A stretch of 54,768 nt of DNA from an uncultured Bacteroidales bacterium (GCA_902768605.1 CACXLY010000005.1:1-54768); one strand, 5' to 3'; shown: positions 17,615-25,988, counted from the first letter of the stretch. Notes: generated from the sequence alone by a model not told the origin. A program made the numbers and translations.

Positions 17615-18016
17615 ATGAAACAACTGTCTATCTTTATCGAGAACAAGCGCGGCACGCTGCTCACCGTGCTGAACGTGCTTAAGGGAGCAGGCATCCAGAT
17701 AATCGCCTCCACCATATCCGACACGCAGGACTTCGGCATCTACCGCATCATCTGCGACGACCCCGAGCGTGCCTTCATCGTGCTGAAAGAGCAGGGCATC
17801 ACGGCGACGCTCACCGATGTCTTCGCCATCCAGCTCGAAGACAAGCCGGGCGAAGCGGCCCGCGTGCTGGCACTCTTTGCCGAGGCCGACATCAGCATTG
17901 CCTACATGTACTCCTTCCTCCTTTCGGGCAAGGGCATCCTCGTGTTCCGCACGTCCGACACCGAGCGCACGAAGCAACTCATCAACGAGGAATCCCTATC
18001 GACGTACATTATATAA
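17615..18016 (+). CDS. ACT-domain protein (tandem ACT)
   Basis: 133 residues forming two ACT-like modules: QLSIFIENKRGTLLTVLNVL (about 3-65) and FAIQLEDKPGEAARVLALF (about 70-130). ACT domains bind amino acids allosterically, so this small protein probably senses an aromatic amino acid for the neighbouring ligase or oxidoreductase; that is inference from context. The frame is open 29 codons upstream, but that part (TPLTSLTSLTPL) only translates the nonamer repeat. The start at 17615 gives the normal length. Confidence 0.85.
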   Translation: MKQLSIFIENKRGTLLTVLNVLKGAGIQIIASTISDTQDFGIYRIICDDPERAFIVLKEQGITATLTDVFAIQLEDKPGEAARVLALFAEADISIAYMYSFLLSGKGILVFRTSDTERTKQLINEESLSTYII

Positions 18017-18044
18017 TATAAGTTACGGATGTTATGATTTTTGA

Positions 18045-18180
18045 GGAAGTTAAAGAAGTTAGCACGCTATGCGTGCTTGGGGAAGTTAAAGGACAATAGC
18101 TTTTGCCGTTAAATCCTGGGCTGAATGCGCACAGCATTCAAAGGTATCGTCCTTTAACTTCTTTAACTTCTTTAACTCCC
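18045..18180. repeat. Inverted nonamer element (GAAGTTAAA), copy 2
   Basis: Same design and orientation as the element before the ACT gene: a GAAGTTAAA left arm with an insert in the same place, here a perfect hairpin GCACGC-TAT-GCGTGC, and a CTTTAACTT right arm ending in CCC. The centre contains a further 7-bp hairpin TGAATGC/GCATTCA. The two copies bracket the ACT gene as direct repeats. Confidence 0.8.
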
Positions 18181-18233
18181 GGAACTTGAATTATATTATA
18201 TCGAAACCATCAATCCCTTAACATACAGACGAA

Positions 18234-19652
18234 ATGAGAAAGAAGAATCTACTTGCAGCTTTGCTGCTCTTGGTGGCAGGCTTGCAGACAGCGTGGGGGC
18301 AAGGCTTCCGCGTGTACAAGAGTGACGGCACGGTGGCGCAGTTCAGCCTTCGCACGGACAGCATCGTGTTCTACGACGGCATTGGCTCGGACGAGGACTT
18401 CGGGCCTTTCACGCCCGTCAACCAGTGCATCGTCGGCACATGGTACGAGTCGAAGAGAGAGTCGGTAACGTTCCGCGAGGACGGCACGACGGACTACATG
18501 GCTGGAGCCACCTACAAGTTCTTCCCCTATCAGGGAAACATTGTTTTCTTCAATACATCTGATGTACCGATTAACATCCTTAAGGTGTATGAGGTGACAG
18601 CAGGGAAGATGATAGTCAGTTTGCCCGATGGAAGTAATCTAAGTGTCTGGAGCAGCACGCAGCCTGTGCAGCTTGTGACGGGCATTACGCTGAGTGAAAC
18701 GGCAATCACCCTTCAGGTGGACGAGTCGAAGCGCCTCACGGCAACCGTTGAGCCTGCCGATGCCGACAATCCCGCCGTGACGTGGGAGAGCAGCGACGAT
18801 GCCGTGGCAGAAGTGAACAGCAGCGGCAGGGTAACGGCCAATGCCGACGGTACCTGCGTCATCACCTGCTCTGCTACTGACGGCAGCGGCGTGAAGGCTG
18901 AGTGTCAGGTGACGGTGGGTGCGCCTGCGGTGGAGGACGAGCAGACCTTCACGGTGGGCGATGTGACGTTCAAGATGAAGAAGGTGGATGGCGGTACGTT
19001 CACGATGGGTGCGACCGCTGAGCAGGGCTATGCGCCCGACAGCAACGAGAAGCCCACGCATCTTGTCACTCTGAGCGACTACTGGATGGGCGAGACGGAG
19101 GTGACGCAGGCTCTGTGGTATGCCGTGATGGGCGAGAAGCCCACGAGCAGCAGCAGTTGGAGCACGACGTACGGCCTTGGCGACAACTATCCCGCCTATT
19201 ATGTCAGTTGGAACGACTGCCAGACCTTCATCACGAAGCTGAACCAGATGACGGGCAAAACGTTCCGCCTGCCTACGGAGGCAGAGTGGGAGTTTGCGGC
19301 TCGCGGCGGCACGCAGAGCCAGGGCTACATCTTCTCCGGCAGCAACACGATAGGCGACGTGGCGTGGTACGCAGCAAACAGTAGCAGTTCCATCCATCCC
19401 GTTGCCACCAAGGCTCCGAACGAGTTGGGCATCTACGATATGAGCGGCAATGTATGGGAGTGGTGCCAGGACTGGTACGGTTCATACAGCAGCGGCAGCC
19501 AGACGAATCCCACCGGTCCGTCATCGGGCTCTGACCGCGTGAATCGCGGAGGCAGTTGGGGCGACAACGCCGCGTTCTGCCGAGTGGCGATCCGCATCTA
19601 CTACTCGCCGACGGGCTCGAACAGCTTCTTAGGCTTCCGCCTGGCCCTGTAG
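18234..19652 (+). CDS. Secreted protein with Big2-type Ig domain and SUMF1/formylglycine-generating-enzyme-like domain
   Basis: 472 residues. A Sec signal peptide (cleavage near AWGQ) is followed by an N-terminal segment of lipocalin-like appearance (GTWYESKRESVTF). A Big2 Ig-like domain lies at about 150-230 (LQVDESKRLTATVEP, then VTVG). The SUMF1-like domain occupies about 240-472 with GGTFTMG, GETEVTQALWYAVMG, RLPTEAEWEFAARGG, MSGNVWEWCQDWYG, RGGSW and GFRLAL. Most bacterial members of this fold are not sulfatase-activating enzymes. Only one Cys lies in the region equivalent to the FGE copper site, so catalysis is doubtful. It is probably surface or periplasmic, role unknown. Confidence 0.85.
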   Translation: MRKKNLLAALLLLVAGLQTAWGQGFRVYKSDGTVAQFSLRTDSIVFYDGIGSDEDFGPFTPVNQCIVGTWYESKRESVTFREDGTTDYMAGATYKFFPYQGNIVFFNTSDVPINILKVYEVTAGKMIVSLPDGSNLSVWSSTQPVQLVTGITLSETAITLQVDESKRLTATVEPADADNPAVTWESSDDAVAEVNSSGRVTANADGTCVITCSATDGSGVKAECQVTVGAPAVEDEQTFTVGDVTFKMKKVDGGTFTMGATAEQGYAPDSNEKPTHLVTLSDYWMGETEVTQALWYAVMGEKPTSSSSWSTTYGLGDNYPAYYVSWNDCQTFITKLNQMTGKTFRLPTEAEWEFAARGGTQSQGYIFSGSNTIGDVAWYAANSSSSIHPVATKAPNELGIYDMSGNVWEWCQDWYGSYSSGSQTNPTGPSSGSDRVNRGGSWGDNAAFCRVAIRIYYSPTGSNSFLGFRLAL

Positions 19653-19673
19653 TTCTTTCCTTTGAAAAGAAAA

Positions 19674-19752
19674 AGCGTTTTTTGTCTGTTCTGTCAAGAA
19701 GGAGCGGCAATAGAAAGCCGCTCCGAAAAGACAGAAAAGACAGAAAACGCCT
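19674..19752. terminator. Large imperfect palindrome between convergent genes
   Basis: An inner perfect 8-bp stem GGAGCGGC/GCCGCTCC (19701-19724) is extended outward by imperfectly complementary arms: GCGTTTTTTGTCTG to the left and CAGAAAACGC to the right. It lies between two converging genes and probably works as a bidirectional terminator. Confidence 0.65.
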
Positions 19753-19810
19753 CGCGAAAAAAATACAAATTAACACGGTGCAGCAATCGTGTTAATACAA
19801 GGAAACTCCA

Positions 19811-19898
19811 GTCCTCCCACGGGTGGACTGGAGTTTCTGCATGGGTGGACTGTAGTCCTCCCGTGGTAGGACTGGCTTAGTCGCAGTAGTTGACTTGC
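19811..19898. repeat. 22-bp-period array (GTCCTCCC...GGACTG units)
   Basis: Three clear 22-bp units (19811, 19833, 19855) and a weaker fourth run up to and over the stop codon of the DUF6078 gene at 19877. A 13-bp perfect inverted repeat, GAAACTCCAGTCC/GGACTGGAGTTTC, lies at the left end of the array. Confidence 0.7.
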
Positions 19899-20311
19899 TC
19901 TTCGTAATGGTCGAATGGCAAATCTTCCGTGATGCCTGCCTTGTGGAGGGCTGCGAGAACGATTTCCTGCTCTTTGGGCGAGAGGGGTAGTCGGCCGCTA
20001 CGAAGCTCGAAGTAGTTGCTGCGGCCAAACTCCATAATCAGCGTCCTCATGAAGGTTTGATACTGCCCCGGGAACATCCTCTTCTGGAAACCCGTGAACC
20101 CACGAGCATACACGACAGGCTTTGCGTCGCGATAGAATGCACAATTATCGCTTTTCGTACATTTCCGTGGATTGATGAGCCAGAGGTATGTCTCGCTTTC
20201 CTGCAGCTTGGCATAGGCTATCTGATGCAAGCAGGTTGCTGCCATCGGGCAGTCCTCGTGCTGGCAGACGGTATAGTCCGCTGGCAAGGTCGTATATGTC
20301 TTCCTTGGCAT
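19877..20311 (-). CDS. DUF6078 family protein
   Basis: A 144-residue soluble protein of a Bacteroidetes-restricted family I recognise as DUF6078. It has a cysteine-rich first half (VCQHEDCPMAATCLHQIAY, later NPRKCTKSDNCAFYRD) that looks suited to a metal or Fe-S site, and a C-terminal KEQEIVLAALHKAGI helix. The frame is open to 20371, but that start overlaps the ompA terminator palindrome, so MPRKTYTTLP at 20311 is preferred. Function unknown. Confidence 0.8.
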   Translation of the reverse strand: MPRKTYTTLPADYTVCQHEDCPMAATCLHQIAYAKLQESETYLWLINPRKCTKSDNCAFYRDAKPVVYARGFTGFQKRMFPGQYQTFMRTLIMEFGRSNYFELRSGRLPLSPKEQEIVLAALHKAGITEDLPFDHYEEQVNYCD

Positions 20312-20355
20312 AGTCGTTTGTCTGTTAGTTGATTGAGAGGCTGAAACCGGATAAA

Positions 20356-20391
20356 GAAGAGGGCTTGTCACTCGAGTGACAAGCCCTCTTC
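20356..20391 (-). terminator. 36-bp perfect palindrome, terminator of ompA
   Basis: Two 18-bp arms without mismatch or loop, centred on CTCGAG. On the minus strand it is followed by TTTATCC. It lies 26 bp after the ompA stop. Confidence 0.8.
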
Positions 20392-20417
20392 TCGATATGT
20401 TCTTGAGTTCTTATTAC

Positions 20418-21473
20418 TTACTTGATAGTAACGTAAACGATACGCTGAGACTCGGGACCTTCTGCGCCGTGAGCGTTGACGTCAGCAACCTTCACGCCAC
20501 GATCCTGGAGATATGCCTTCACTGCATCGCAACGACGCTGTGAGAGCTTCAGGTTGTAAGCCTTCGTGCCTTCGGGAGAAGCATAGCCGTCGATAACAAC
20601 GGTAGCGCTCTTGTCGATGGTGTTCAGCTTAGCCTTGGCGGTGTTGGTGAGGACAGCCTTGTTCTGAGCGAACTCAACGGTAACGCCGTTGCCAATGTTC
20701 TTGGTGACAACCTTCTCGACAACCTTCTCGACAACCTTCTCGACGGGCTTCTCGACAACCTTCTCGACAACGTTGGTCACTGCGGAAGGAGCAACGTATG
20801 TGAAGTTCTGGTGCTCGCCGTTGCTGCACTTGAAGTGGTAAGTCACAGCGGCTGTGAGCTGACCTACTGCATTGTGGCCATAGGCTCTGCATGTGCCGTT
20901 GTCGCAACCGAGGAACATACGAGATGTCTCCTTACCGGTCTTGAGGACGATGGCGGGACGCAGGCTGATGGTCCAAGCCTTAGCTTCGCCCAGGTTGAAG
21001 TCGAAGTCAAGACCAAACTTGAAGACGGCCCTGTTCAGGTCGTTGCCGCTCTTTGTGGGGTTGCCCTTGTAGTCGCGATAGAAATGACGCATGTAGCCGA
21101 GACCGCCGCGAGCCTGAATCTCGAAGAGGCGACGTGTGCCCTTGTAACCACCGAACCAGTTCATGAGGTTGATCTTGGTGTTACCCATGAGCGTAGCATT
21201 GTCGAAAACGTTTGCGCTATGTCCCATGTTCCAGTTGGCGTTGTTGTTGAAGCCGCCCTGCAGCTGGAATTCCAAGCTCAGTACGGGAGTAACGCCCTTG
21301 GTCAGGTTGATGCCTGCAACTGCGCCGTTGGGAGTGTCCCAATCATGAAGGTTTGTGCTTACGCCACCTTCAGCACCAATTGACCAGTTGTCGAAAAACT
21401 TTTGGCCAGCATTCTGTGCGCTGGCTGCCATTGCCATTGCAAACATAGCAATAACGAGAGTAATCTTTTTCAT
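20418..21473 (-). CDS. OmpA-family outer-membrane porin
   Basis: 351 residues. A signal peptide (ending near AMAASAQN) is followed by an N-terminal eight-strand-like beta-barrel (about 25-210), a Val-Glu-Lys-rich linker (about 235-260) and a C-terminal OmpA peptidoglycan-binding domain (ATVVIDGYASPEG, LSQRRCDAVKAYL). It anchors the outer membrane to the wall. The linker is encoded by a 12-bp tandem repeat (GACAACCTTCTC on the plus strand), so its length may vary between strains. The gene has its own promoter (21547) and terminator (20356) and is probably highly expressed. Confidence 0.93.
   Translation of the reverse strand: MKKITLVIAMFAMAMAASAQNAGQKFFDNWSIGAEGGVSTNLHDWDTPNGAVAGINLTKGVTPVLSLEFQLQGGFNNNANWNMGHSANVFDNATLMGNTKINLMNWFGGYKGTRRLFEIQARGGLGYMRHFYRDYKGNPTKSGNDLNRAVFKFGLDFDFNLGEAKAWTISLRPAIVLKTGKETSRMFLGCDNGTCRAYGHNAVGQLTAAVTYHFKCSNGEHQNFTYVAPSAVTNVVEKVVEKPVEKVVEKVVEKVVTKNIGNGVTVEFAQNKAVLTNTAKAKLNTIDKSATVVIDGYASPEGTKAYNLKLSQRRCDAVKAYLQDRGVKVADVNAHGAEGPESQRIVYVTIK
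20705..20775. repeat. 12-bp coding tandem repeat in the OmpA linker
   Basis: About six units of GACAACCTTCTC (variant GACGGGCTTCTC) encode a VEKV-type linker. The unit length is a multiple of three, so copy changes would keep the frame. Confidence 0.8.
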
Positions 21474-21546
21474 GTTCTTAAAATTGATTAATTATTTTTG
21501 TACTTTTTCTCTTTCAAAAGGTTATTTTACACGCTTTTAGTTGCCG

Positions 21547-21554
21547 CAAAGTTA
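21547..21554 (-). promoter_or_regulatory. -7 box of ompA
   Basis: TAACTTTG on the minus strand followed by CGG. The predicted leader is about 65 nt and AT-rich. Confidence 0.6.
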
Positions 21555-21670
21555 CGACTTTATTTAGTTCCTTGCAAGAAAAAGTGAAATTTTTTGCATT
21601 AAAAGCCTCAAACGTGCACACTTTTTGCGTTTGTGTGCTAAAAATAGAGCCCAATTATCGGCCTATAAAG

Positions 21671-22507
21671 CTATTCGGGTTCTTTTTTCGCTTTGTCTCT
21701 TACAACAATAATTGACAATTCATAGAGCACATAAAGCGGGACGAAAACGAGCATGAGGGTGAATGGGTCGCCGCTGGGTGTGATGATGGCGGCTGCGATG
21801 AGAAGCACGACGACGGCATGCTTCTTGTACTCGCGCAGGAAGCTCTTCTTGAGGATACCGAACAGGCTGAGCAGCCAGGCGAGCAGTGGCATCTCGAAGA
21901 CGATGCCCATGACGAGGATGAGCATCGTGAAGTTGTCGATGTAGCTCTGCAGGTTGATTTGGTTGGTGATGTTCGGGCTCAGGTTGTACTCCACGAGGAA
22001 GCGGAAGGTGAAGGGGAAGACCAGTGTGTAGCCGATGGCGCAGCCGATGTAGAACATCAGGGTGCCTCCCAGGAAGGCCGGCCGCAGATGCTTGATCTCG
22101 TCCTCGAAGAGGGCTGGCTCGATGAACCTCCATATCTCCCAGATAAAATAGGGAAAGGCAATGACGGCTGCCAGGGAGATGGAGGTGGAGATGTGGGTCA
22201 TGAACTGGCTTGCGACGTTGATGTTGATGATCTGCACGTCGAAGTCGGGCGACAACTTCACTATGCCTCTGCCAATGGCATTGAGCCAGCGGTAGGTGAA
22301 GAAGTCGTTGTTTGTGGGAGCGAGGATGAAGCGGTCGAAGATGTAGGGCATGGCGATGAACGTGCCTACCATGATGACCATAAGCACACAGGCGCTGCGG
22401 AACAATGCCCATCGCAGCACCTCAAGATGATCCCAGAAGGACATCGCGCCCTCTTGAGCCTCTTCCTCTTCTATCTGTTCTGTCTTGCTTTTGTCTTCTA
22501 ACTCCAT
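21671..22507 (-). CDS. tatC: Sec-independent translocase subunit TatC
   Basis: A 278-residue polytopic inner-membrane receptor for twin-arginine signal peptides. It contains MSFWDHLEVLRWALFRS at the start of helix 1 and the conserved TPSGDPFTLMLVFVPLYVLYELSI near the C-terminus; six hydrophobic segments are visible. A charged N-terminal extension (about 20 residues) and a K/E tail are normal for the phylum. It is the last gene of the operon that also holds tatA and a Tat substrate. A long heptamer hairpin sits 10 bp before its start codon. Confidence 0.95.
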   Translation of the reverse strand: MELEDKSKTEQIEEEEAQEGAMSFWDHLEVLRWALFRSACVLMVIMVGTFIAMPYIFDRFILAPTNNDFFTYRWLNAIGRGIVKLSPDFDVQIININVASQFMTHISTSISLAAVIAFPYFIWEIWRFIEPALFEDEIKHLRPAFLGGTLMFYIGCAIGYTLVFPFTFRFLVEYNLSPNITNQINLQSYIDNFTMLILVMGIVFEMPLLAWLLSLFGILKKSFLREYKKHAVVVLLIAAAIITPSGDPFTLMLVFVPLYVLYELSIIVVRDKAKKEPE

Positions 22508-22516
22508 GTCTGTTAA

Positions 22517-22620
22517 AATGAAGAATGAAGAATGAAGAATGAAGAATTTTCTACCGGACAGATAGGGGCGGATGCTGACAGGGCGGTAGCAAATTCTTCA
22601 TTCTTCATTCTTCATTCTTA
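22517..22620. repeat. Inverted heptamer element (GAAGAAT) before tatC
   Basis: About four to five ATGAAGA units ending in TTTTCTACCG face CGGTAGCAAA followed by the reverse-complement ATTCTTC units, with a loop of about 25 nt. The stem would be about 38 bp with one mismatch. On the minus strand it lies between the stop of the isomerase gene and the tatC start. Confidence 0.85.
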
Positions 22621-22622
22621 GT

Positions 22623-23510
22623 TTACTTGCTATAGCTTGCCTTGACGAACTTGGCTGCCTTGAGATAGTCGGCGCAGACCTTCATGCCGTCCATGATGTT
22701 GGGTCTGTTGCTGCCTTCCAGCTCGACAACCAGATGCTTCAGGCCTGCCACGTCGGCATTGTTGAAGATGGCATCGAAGCCTACCATGCCGCTCTCGCCA
22801 AACTCTCTGTGGTCCTTGATGTGGAGCAGAGTGAAGCGGCCCGGGTACTTCTTGAAGTACTCGACGGGACTGACCTGACCGCGGATTGCCCAATACACGT
22901 CCATCTCAAAGAAGACCTTGTCGGCATCGGTGTGCTCGACCATGTAGTCGTACCACACCTTGTTCTCCACCTTGCCGAACTCATGCGAGTGGTTGTGGTA
23001 GCCGAACTTCATGCCGGCAGCATTCACCATCTCGCCCACCTTGTTGAGATACCTGCAGATGACGTCGGCTTCGGCAAGCGTCTTGGGATAGTTGACGCCG
23101 GGGTTCACGATGTACTGCATGCCGGCACGCTTGTGTGCGTCGATGCACTGTGCCCACCATTGCAGGGCGCCGTCGAAGTTGCCCGACTTCAGCTCGTTGT
23201 CGCTCAGGTTGTGACCGACGTGGCTCGAGAGCACCTTCAGGCCGGCTGCCTCAATCTCTGCCTTGTACTCCTCGGGCGAAAGGCCGTAGAGCTTGCCGTT
23301 GTCGTAGTTGGCAGCCTCGGTGGCTGTGTAGCCCATGGCAGCGAGCTTGGCAAGCACCTCCTTGTGGTTCTGCGCAAACTTCTCGGGGTTGCCGATGAGC
23401 TCGCGGACAGAATACATCTGGAAGGCGATGTCCTTCTTCTTCGCATCTGCATTCATGCCGCAGCCCAGGAAGGTGGCGGCAAGGCAGATGAATATAAGAA
23501 TCCTTTTCAT
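22623..23510 (-). CDS. Exported sugar phosphate isomerase/epimerase-like TIM-barrel protein
   Basis: 295 residues with an N-terminal signal peptide (a possible lipobox FLGC is weaker than a cut after ADA). The rest is a xylose-isomerase-like TIM barrel (AP-endonuclease-2 superfamily): DIAFQMYSVRELIG, GMKFGYHNHSHEF, FFEMDVYW, LLHIKDH. The His/Glu/Asp residues fit a divalent-metal site. Next to a DUF1080 enzyme and a Gfo/Idh oxidoreductase it probably acts on keto-sugar intermediates in the periplasm, for example as isomerase or hydratase; the exact reaction is not known from sequence. Confidence 0.85.
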   Translation of the reverse strand: MKRILIFICLAATFLGCGMNADAKKKDIAFQMYSVRELIGNPEKFAQNHKEVLAKLAAMGYTATEAANYDNGKLYGLSPEEYKAEIEAAGLKVLSSHVGHNLSDNELKSGNFDGALQWWAQCIDAHKRAGMQYIVNPGVNYPKTLAEADVICRYLNKVGEMVNAAGMKFGYHNHSHEFGKVENKVWYDYMVEHTDADKVFFEMDVYWAIRGQVSPVEYFKKYPGRFTLLHIKDHREFGESGMVGFDAIFNNADVAGLKHLVVELEGSNRPNIMDGMKVCADYLKAAKFVKASYSK

Positions 23511-23547
23511 CTTGTGTCCTTATATATATAATAAATAATGTATAGGT

Positions 23548-24408
23548 TTACTTAAGCACCTTGACGCGAATGTTGCGGTACCAGACCTCGTCGCCGTGGT
23601 CCTGCATGCCGAAGTAGCCGGGCTCCTTGCCGCAGTCCTTCATGATTTCGTAGGCAAGAGGCCAGTTCTTCTGGCTGAACTTAGAGGTCTGCACGAGGTC
23701 AACCCATGACTTGTCGGCCAAAGTGTAGCTGAGCACCTTCACGCCGTTCTGGAAGTGGGTGACCTTGCCGTTCTTCACGATAATCTTCACCTTGTTCCAC
23801 TGGCCTGCGGGGTTAGCGTTCTGAGGCTTAGCGACAATCATGTCGTAGAGGCTTGTGCTCTGGCGGATGCCGAGGGTAGCGCCGAGCTTTGCGTCGGGAT
23901 GGCGCTCGTTGTCGAGCACTTGGCACTCGGGACAGCTGATGTAGATGGGCTGATAGTTGAGCTTGCCGCGATTGTCGATGGTCTGCTTGATGGTCACATT
24001 GCCGGCCTTCGTCTCTTCGGTCTTGGGCTCGTCATTGTTGATGGTAGCGGTTTCCTTGCCGAGGTAGAAGATGCCGGAGTTGCCGCCTTCTGCAATCTTC
24101 CATTCAATCTCGAACTCGAAGTTCTTGAACTTGTGGGCGAAGATGATGTCGCCGCCCTCGCCCTGACCGCGACCGTTGAAGTGCAGGGCACCGTCCTTGA
24201 TGTTCCACTTGCTGGGGACGTGGTCTTTGCAGTAGCCGCGCCAGCCGTTGAGGCTTGAGCCGTCGAAGAGGACATAGTAGCCGTCCTTGTCCACCTTCAG
24301 CGTGCTGAGGTCAACCTGAGGGTTCTCGATAACGACGTACTGAGGCTGAGCCTGTACGCCAGCCGCAGCAGCCAGAGCTGCTGCGGCAAGGATGTTTCTT
24401 AGTTTCAT
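23548..24408 (-). CDS. DUF1080 family protein (3-keto-disaccharide hydrolase/lyase-like), exported
   Basis: 286 residues with a Sec signal peptide (cut near VQAQ). The single DUF1080 domain is a concanavalin-like beta sandwich: YYVLFDGSSLNGWRGY, GGDIIFAHKFKNFEFEIEWK, GNSGIFYLG, CQVLDNERHPDAKLG, WNKVKIIVKNGKVTHFQNG. Family members cleave 3-keto-glycosides by hydrolysis or elimination. The neighbouring Gfo/Idh enzyme could create the 3-keto group and the TIM-barrel enzyme process the product. A lectin-like binding role is the alternative. Confidence 0.88.
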   Translation of the reverse strand: MKLRNILAAAALAAAAGVQAQPQYVVIENPQVDLSTLKVDKDGYYVLFDGSSLNGWRGYCKDHVPSKWNIKDGALHFNGRGQGEGGDIIFAHKFKNFEFEIEWKIAEGGNSGIFYLGKETATINNDEPKTEETKAGNVTIKQTIDNRGKLNYQPIYISCPECQVLDNERHPDAKLGATLGIRQSTSLYDMIVAKPQNANPAGQWNKVKIIVKNGKVTHFQNGVKVLSYTLADKSWVDLVQTSKFSQKNWPLAYEIMKDCGKEPGYFGMQDHGDEVWYRNIRVKVLK

Positions 24409-24428
24409 GTCGTAGAACTAAATGAGGT

Positions 24429-25952
24429 TTATACGGGCATGTCGGGCAGAACATAGCCGTTCTGGTACTTCGGCTTGATGAGCTCTGCTGCGAACTCGCG
24501 AGCGTTGACGGGTTCTGTGTAGGTCTTGTTGAACGTGGGGTGTCCATCGTGGATGGAGAAGCCGTCCTTCAACATTGCGCGAACGGTGGCCTTCTCGGGG
24601 ATGTTGGTGAAGCGCATGTTCTCGCCGTCCCATTCGAGGGTCTGGTTCAGGCCCTGCAGACGTGTGGCGACAACGCCCATGGCAACCATTTCGTTGAAGG
24701 GACCTGCCTCGCTGAAGTCGGATGCTGTTCTTGTCCAGTCGGTCTTGCCTGCGCGGATTTCCTTGATGGCACGGATCCAGTCGCGCTGGTGGCTCTCGGT
24801 CACGCGGCGGCAAACCTTCGGTGCATTGGGCACGCGGCCGCTTACGAGGTAAGGCTTCTCACCGTAGCAGCCTACGACGAGGATGTCCTTCGTTCCGTAG
24901 AAGATGGCGCCGCCACCGCTAACGTTGAGGTCCTTGCCTACGGGCAGGCCATCGGGACGGAAGGGCACGATACCACCGTCGCTCCAAGTAACCACTACCT
25001 CGGGCATTGCAACCTTCGGGCGGTTGGGACGAGCGGGATAAGTCAGCTTAACGACCTGAGCGCTGGGGCAGCAGTCGGACATAAGCGGTGTGGAGCTGCC
25101 TTCAGCCTTGATGGGATAGCCGAGGTCGAGAGCCTTGAAGACGGGGTGCAGGATGTGGCAAGCCATGTCGCCGAGGGCGCCTGTGCCGAAGTCCCACCAT
25201 CCGCGGAAGTTCCAGGGGTGATAGATGGAGTTGTAGGGGCGCTTTGGAGCCGGGCCGATGAAGGCATCCCAGTTCAGAGTGCTGGGAATCTCGTGTACCT
25301 CTTCGGGACGCTCGAGGCCTTGTGGCCAGATGGGACGGTCTGTGAAGGCATCCACGCGGGTTACCTCGCCGATTTCGCCGTTCCAGATCCATTCGCAAGT
25401 CAGGTTCACGCCTTCGCCGCTTGAACCCTGGTTACCCATCTGGGTAGCGACGCCGGCCTTTGCAGCGAGCTTGGTGAGCAGACGGGATTCGTAAACGGTA
25501 CGTGTGAGGGGCTTCTCGCAGTAAACGTGTTTGCCTGCAGCCAGAGCCTCTGCGCAGATGATGGCGTGTGTGTGGTCGGCTGTACCGCAGATAACAGCGT
25601 CTGCCTTGTCCAGCAACTCGGCATACATCGTCTTGTAGTCGTGATACATCTTGCAGTTGGGGAACAACTTCTGATATTCATCGAGCACGCCTTTAGCATA
25701 CTTCCAGTCAACATCGGCTATACCGATGAACTCGACGTCGTCATAGACTTCGCCCTTGCCTTTGTAGGTAACGCCGTTGATGTCAGCGTGTCCACGACCG
25801 CCGACGCCTACGCCGAGGAGTTTGATTTTACCTGTCTGTGCGGGTTTCTTTGCTTGCTTAGCCTTGCCGAGGACATCGACGGGAGCCATTGCAAGAGCAG
25901 CAGTTGCTGCGGTTCCTGCCCTGAGGAACGATCTTCTTGACATGTCTTTCAT
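24429..25952 (-). CDS. Gfo/Idh/MocA oxidoreductase with twin-arginine signal peptide
   Basis: 507 residues. The N-terminus has a Tat motif SRRSFLRAG and a hydrophobic stretch (TAATAALAMAPVDVLG). A Rossmann domain follows (LLGVGVGGRGHADINGV), the family EKP motif is YCEKPLTRTVYE, and the substrate domain has GTGALGDMACHI. These enzymes bind NAD(P) and are exported folded, which explains the Tat signal. By context it may oxidise the C3 hydroxyl of glycosides for the DUF1080 enzyme 20 bp downstream. An ATG three codons on (MSRRSF) is an alternative start. Confidence 0.92.
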   Translation of the reverse strand: MKDMSRRSFLRAGTAATAALAMAPVDVLGKAKQAKKPAQTGKIKLLGVGVGGRGHADINGVTYKGKGEVYDDVEFIGIADVDWKYAKGVLDEYQKLFPNCKMYHDYKTMYAELLDKADAVICGTADHTHAIICAEALAAGKHVYCEKPLTRTVYESRLLTKLAAKAGVATQMGNQGSSGEGVNLTCEWIWNGEIGEVTRVDAFTDRPIWPQGLERPEEVHEIPSTLNWDAFIGPAPKRPYNSIYHPWNFRGWWDFGTGALGDMACHILHPVFKALDLGYPIKAEGSSTPLMSDCCPSAQVVKLTYPARPNRPKVAMPEVVVTWSDGGIVPFRPDGLPVGKDLNVSGGGAIFYGTKDILVVGCYGEKPYLVSGRVPNAPKVCRRVTESHQRDWIRAIKEIRAGKTDWTRTASDFSEAGPFNEMVAMGVVATRLQGLNQTLEWDGENMRFTNIPEKATVRAMLKDGFSIHDGHPTFNKTYTEPVNAREFAAELIKPKYQNGYVLPDMPV

Positions 25953-25988
25953 AAGAGATGTTTTTGTTTTAGATGGGTTAAACTTATG

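Noticed and set aside
18234..19652. True formylglycine-generating sulfatase activator
   Set aside because: The SUMF1 fold is clear, but only one Cys lies in the region equivalent to the copper site and no sulfatase gene is nearby.
20312..20371. N-terminal extension of the DUF6078 protein
   Set aside because: It would begin inside the ompA terminator palindrome. MPRKTYTTLP is the family-like start.
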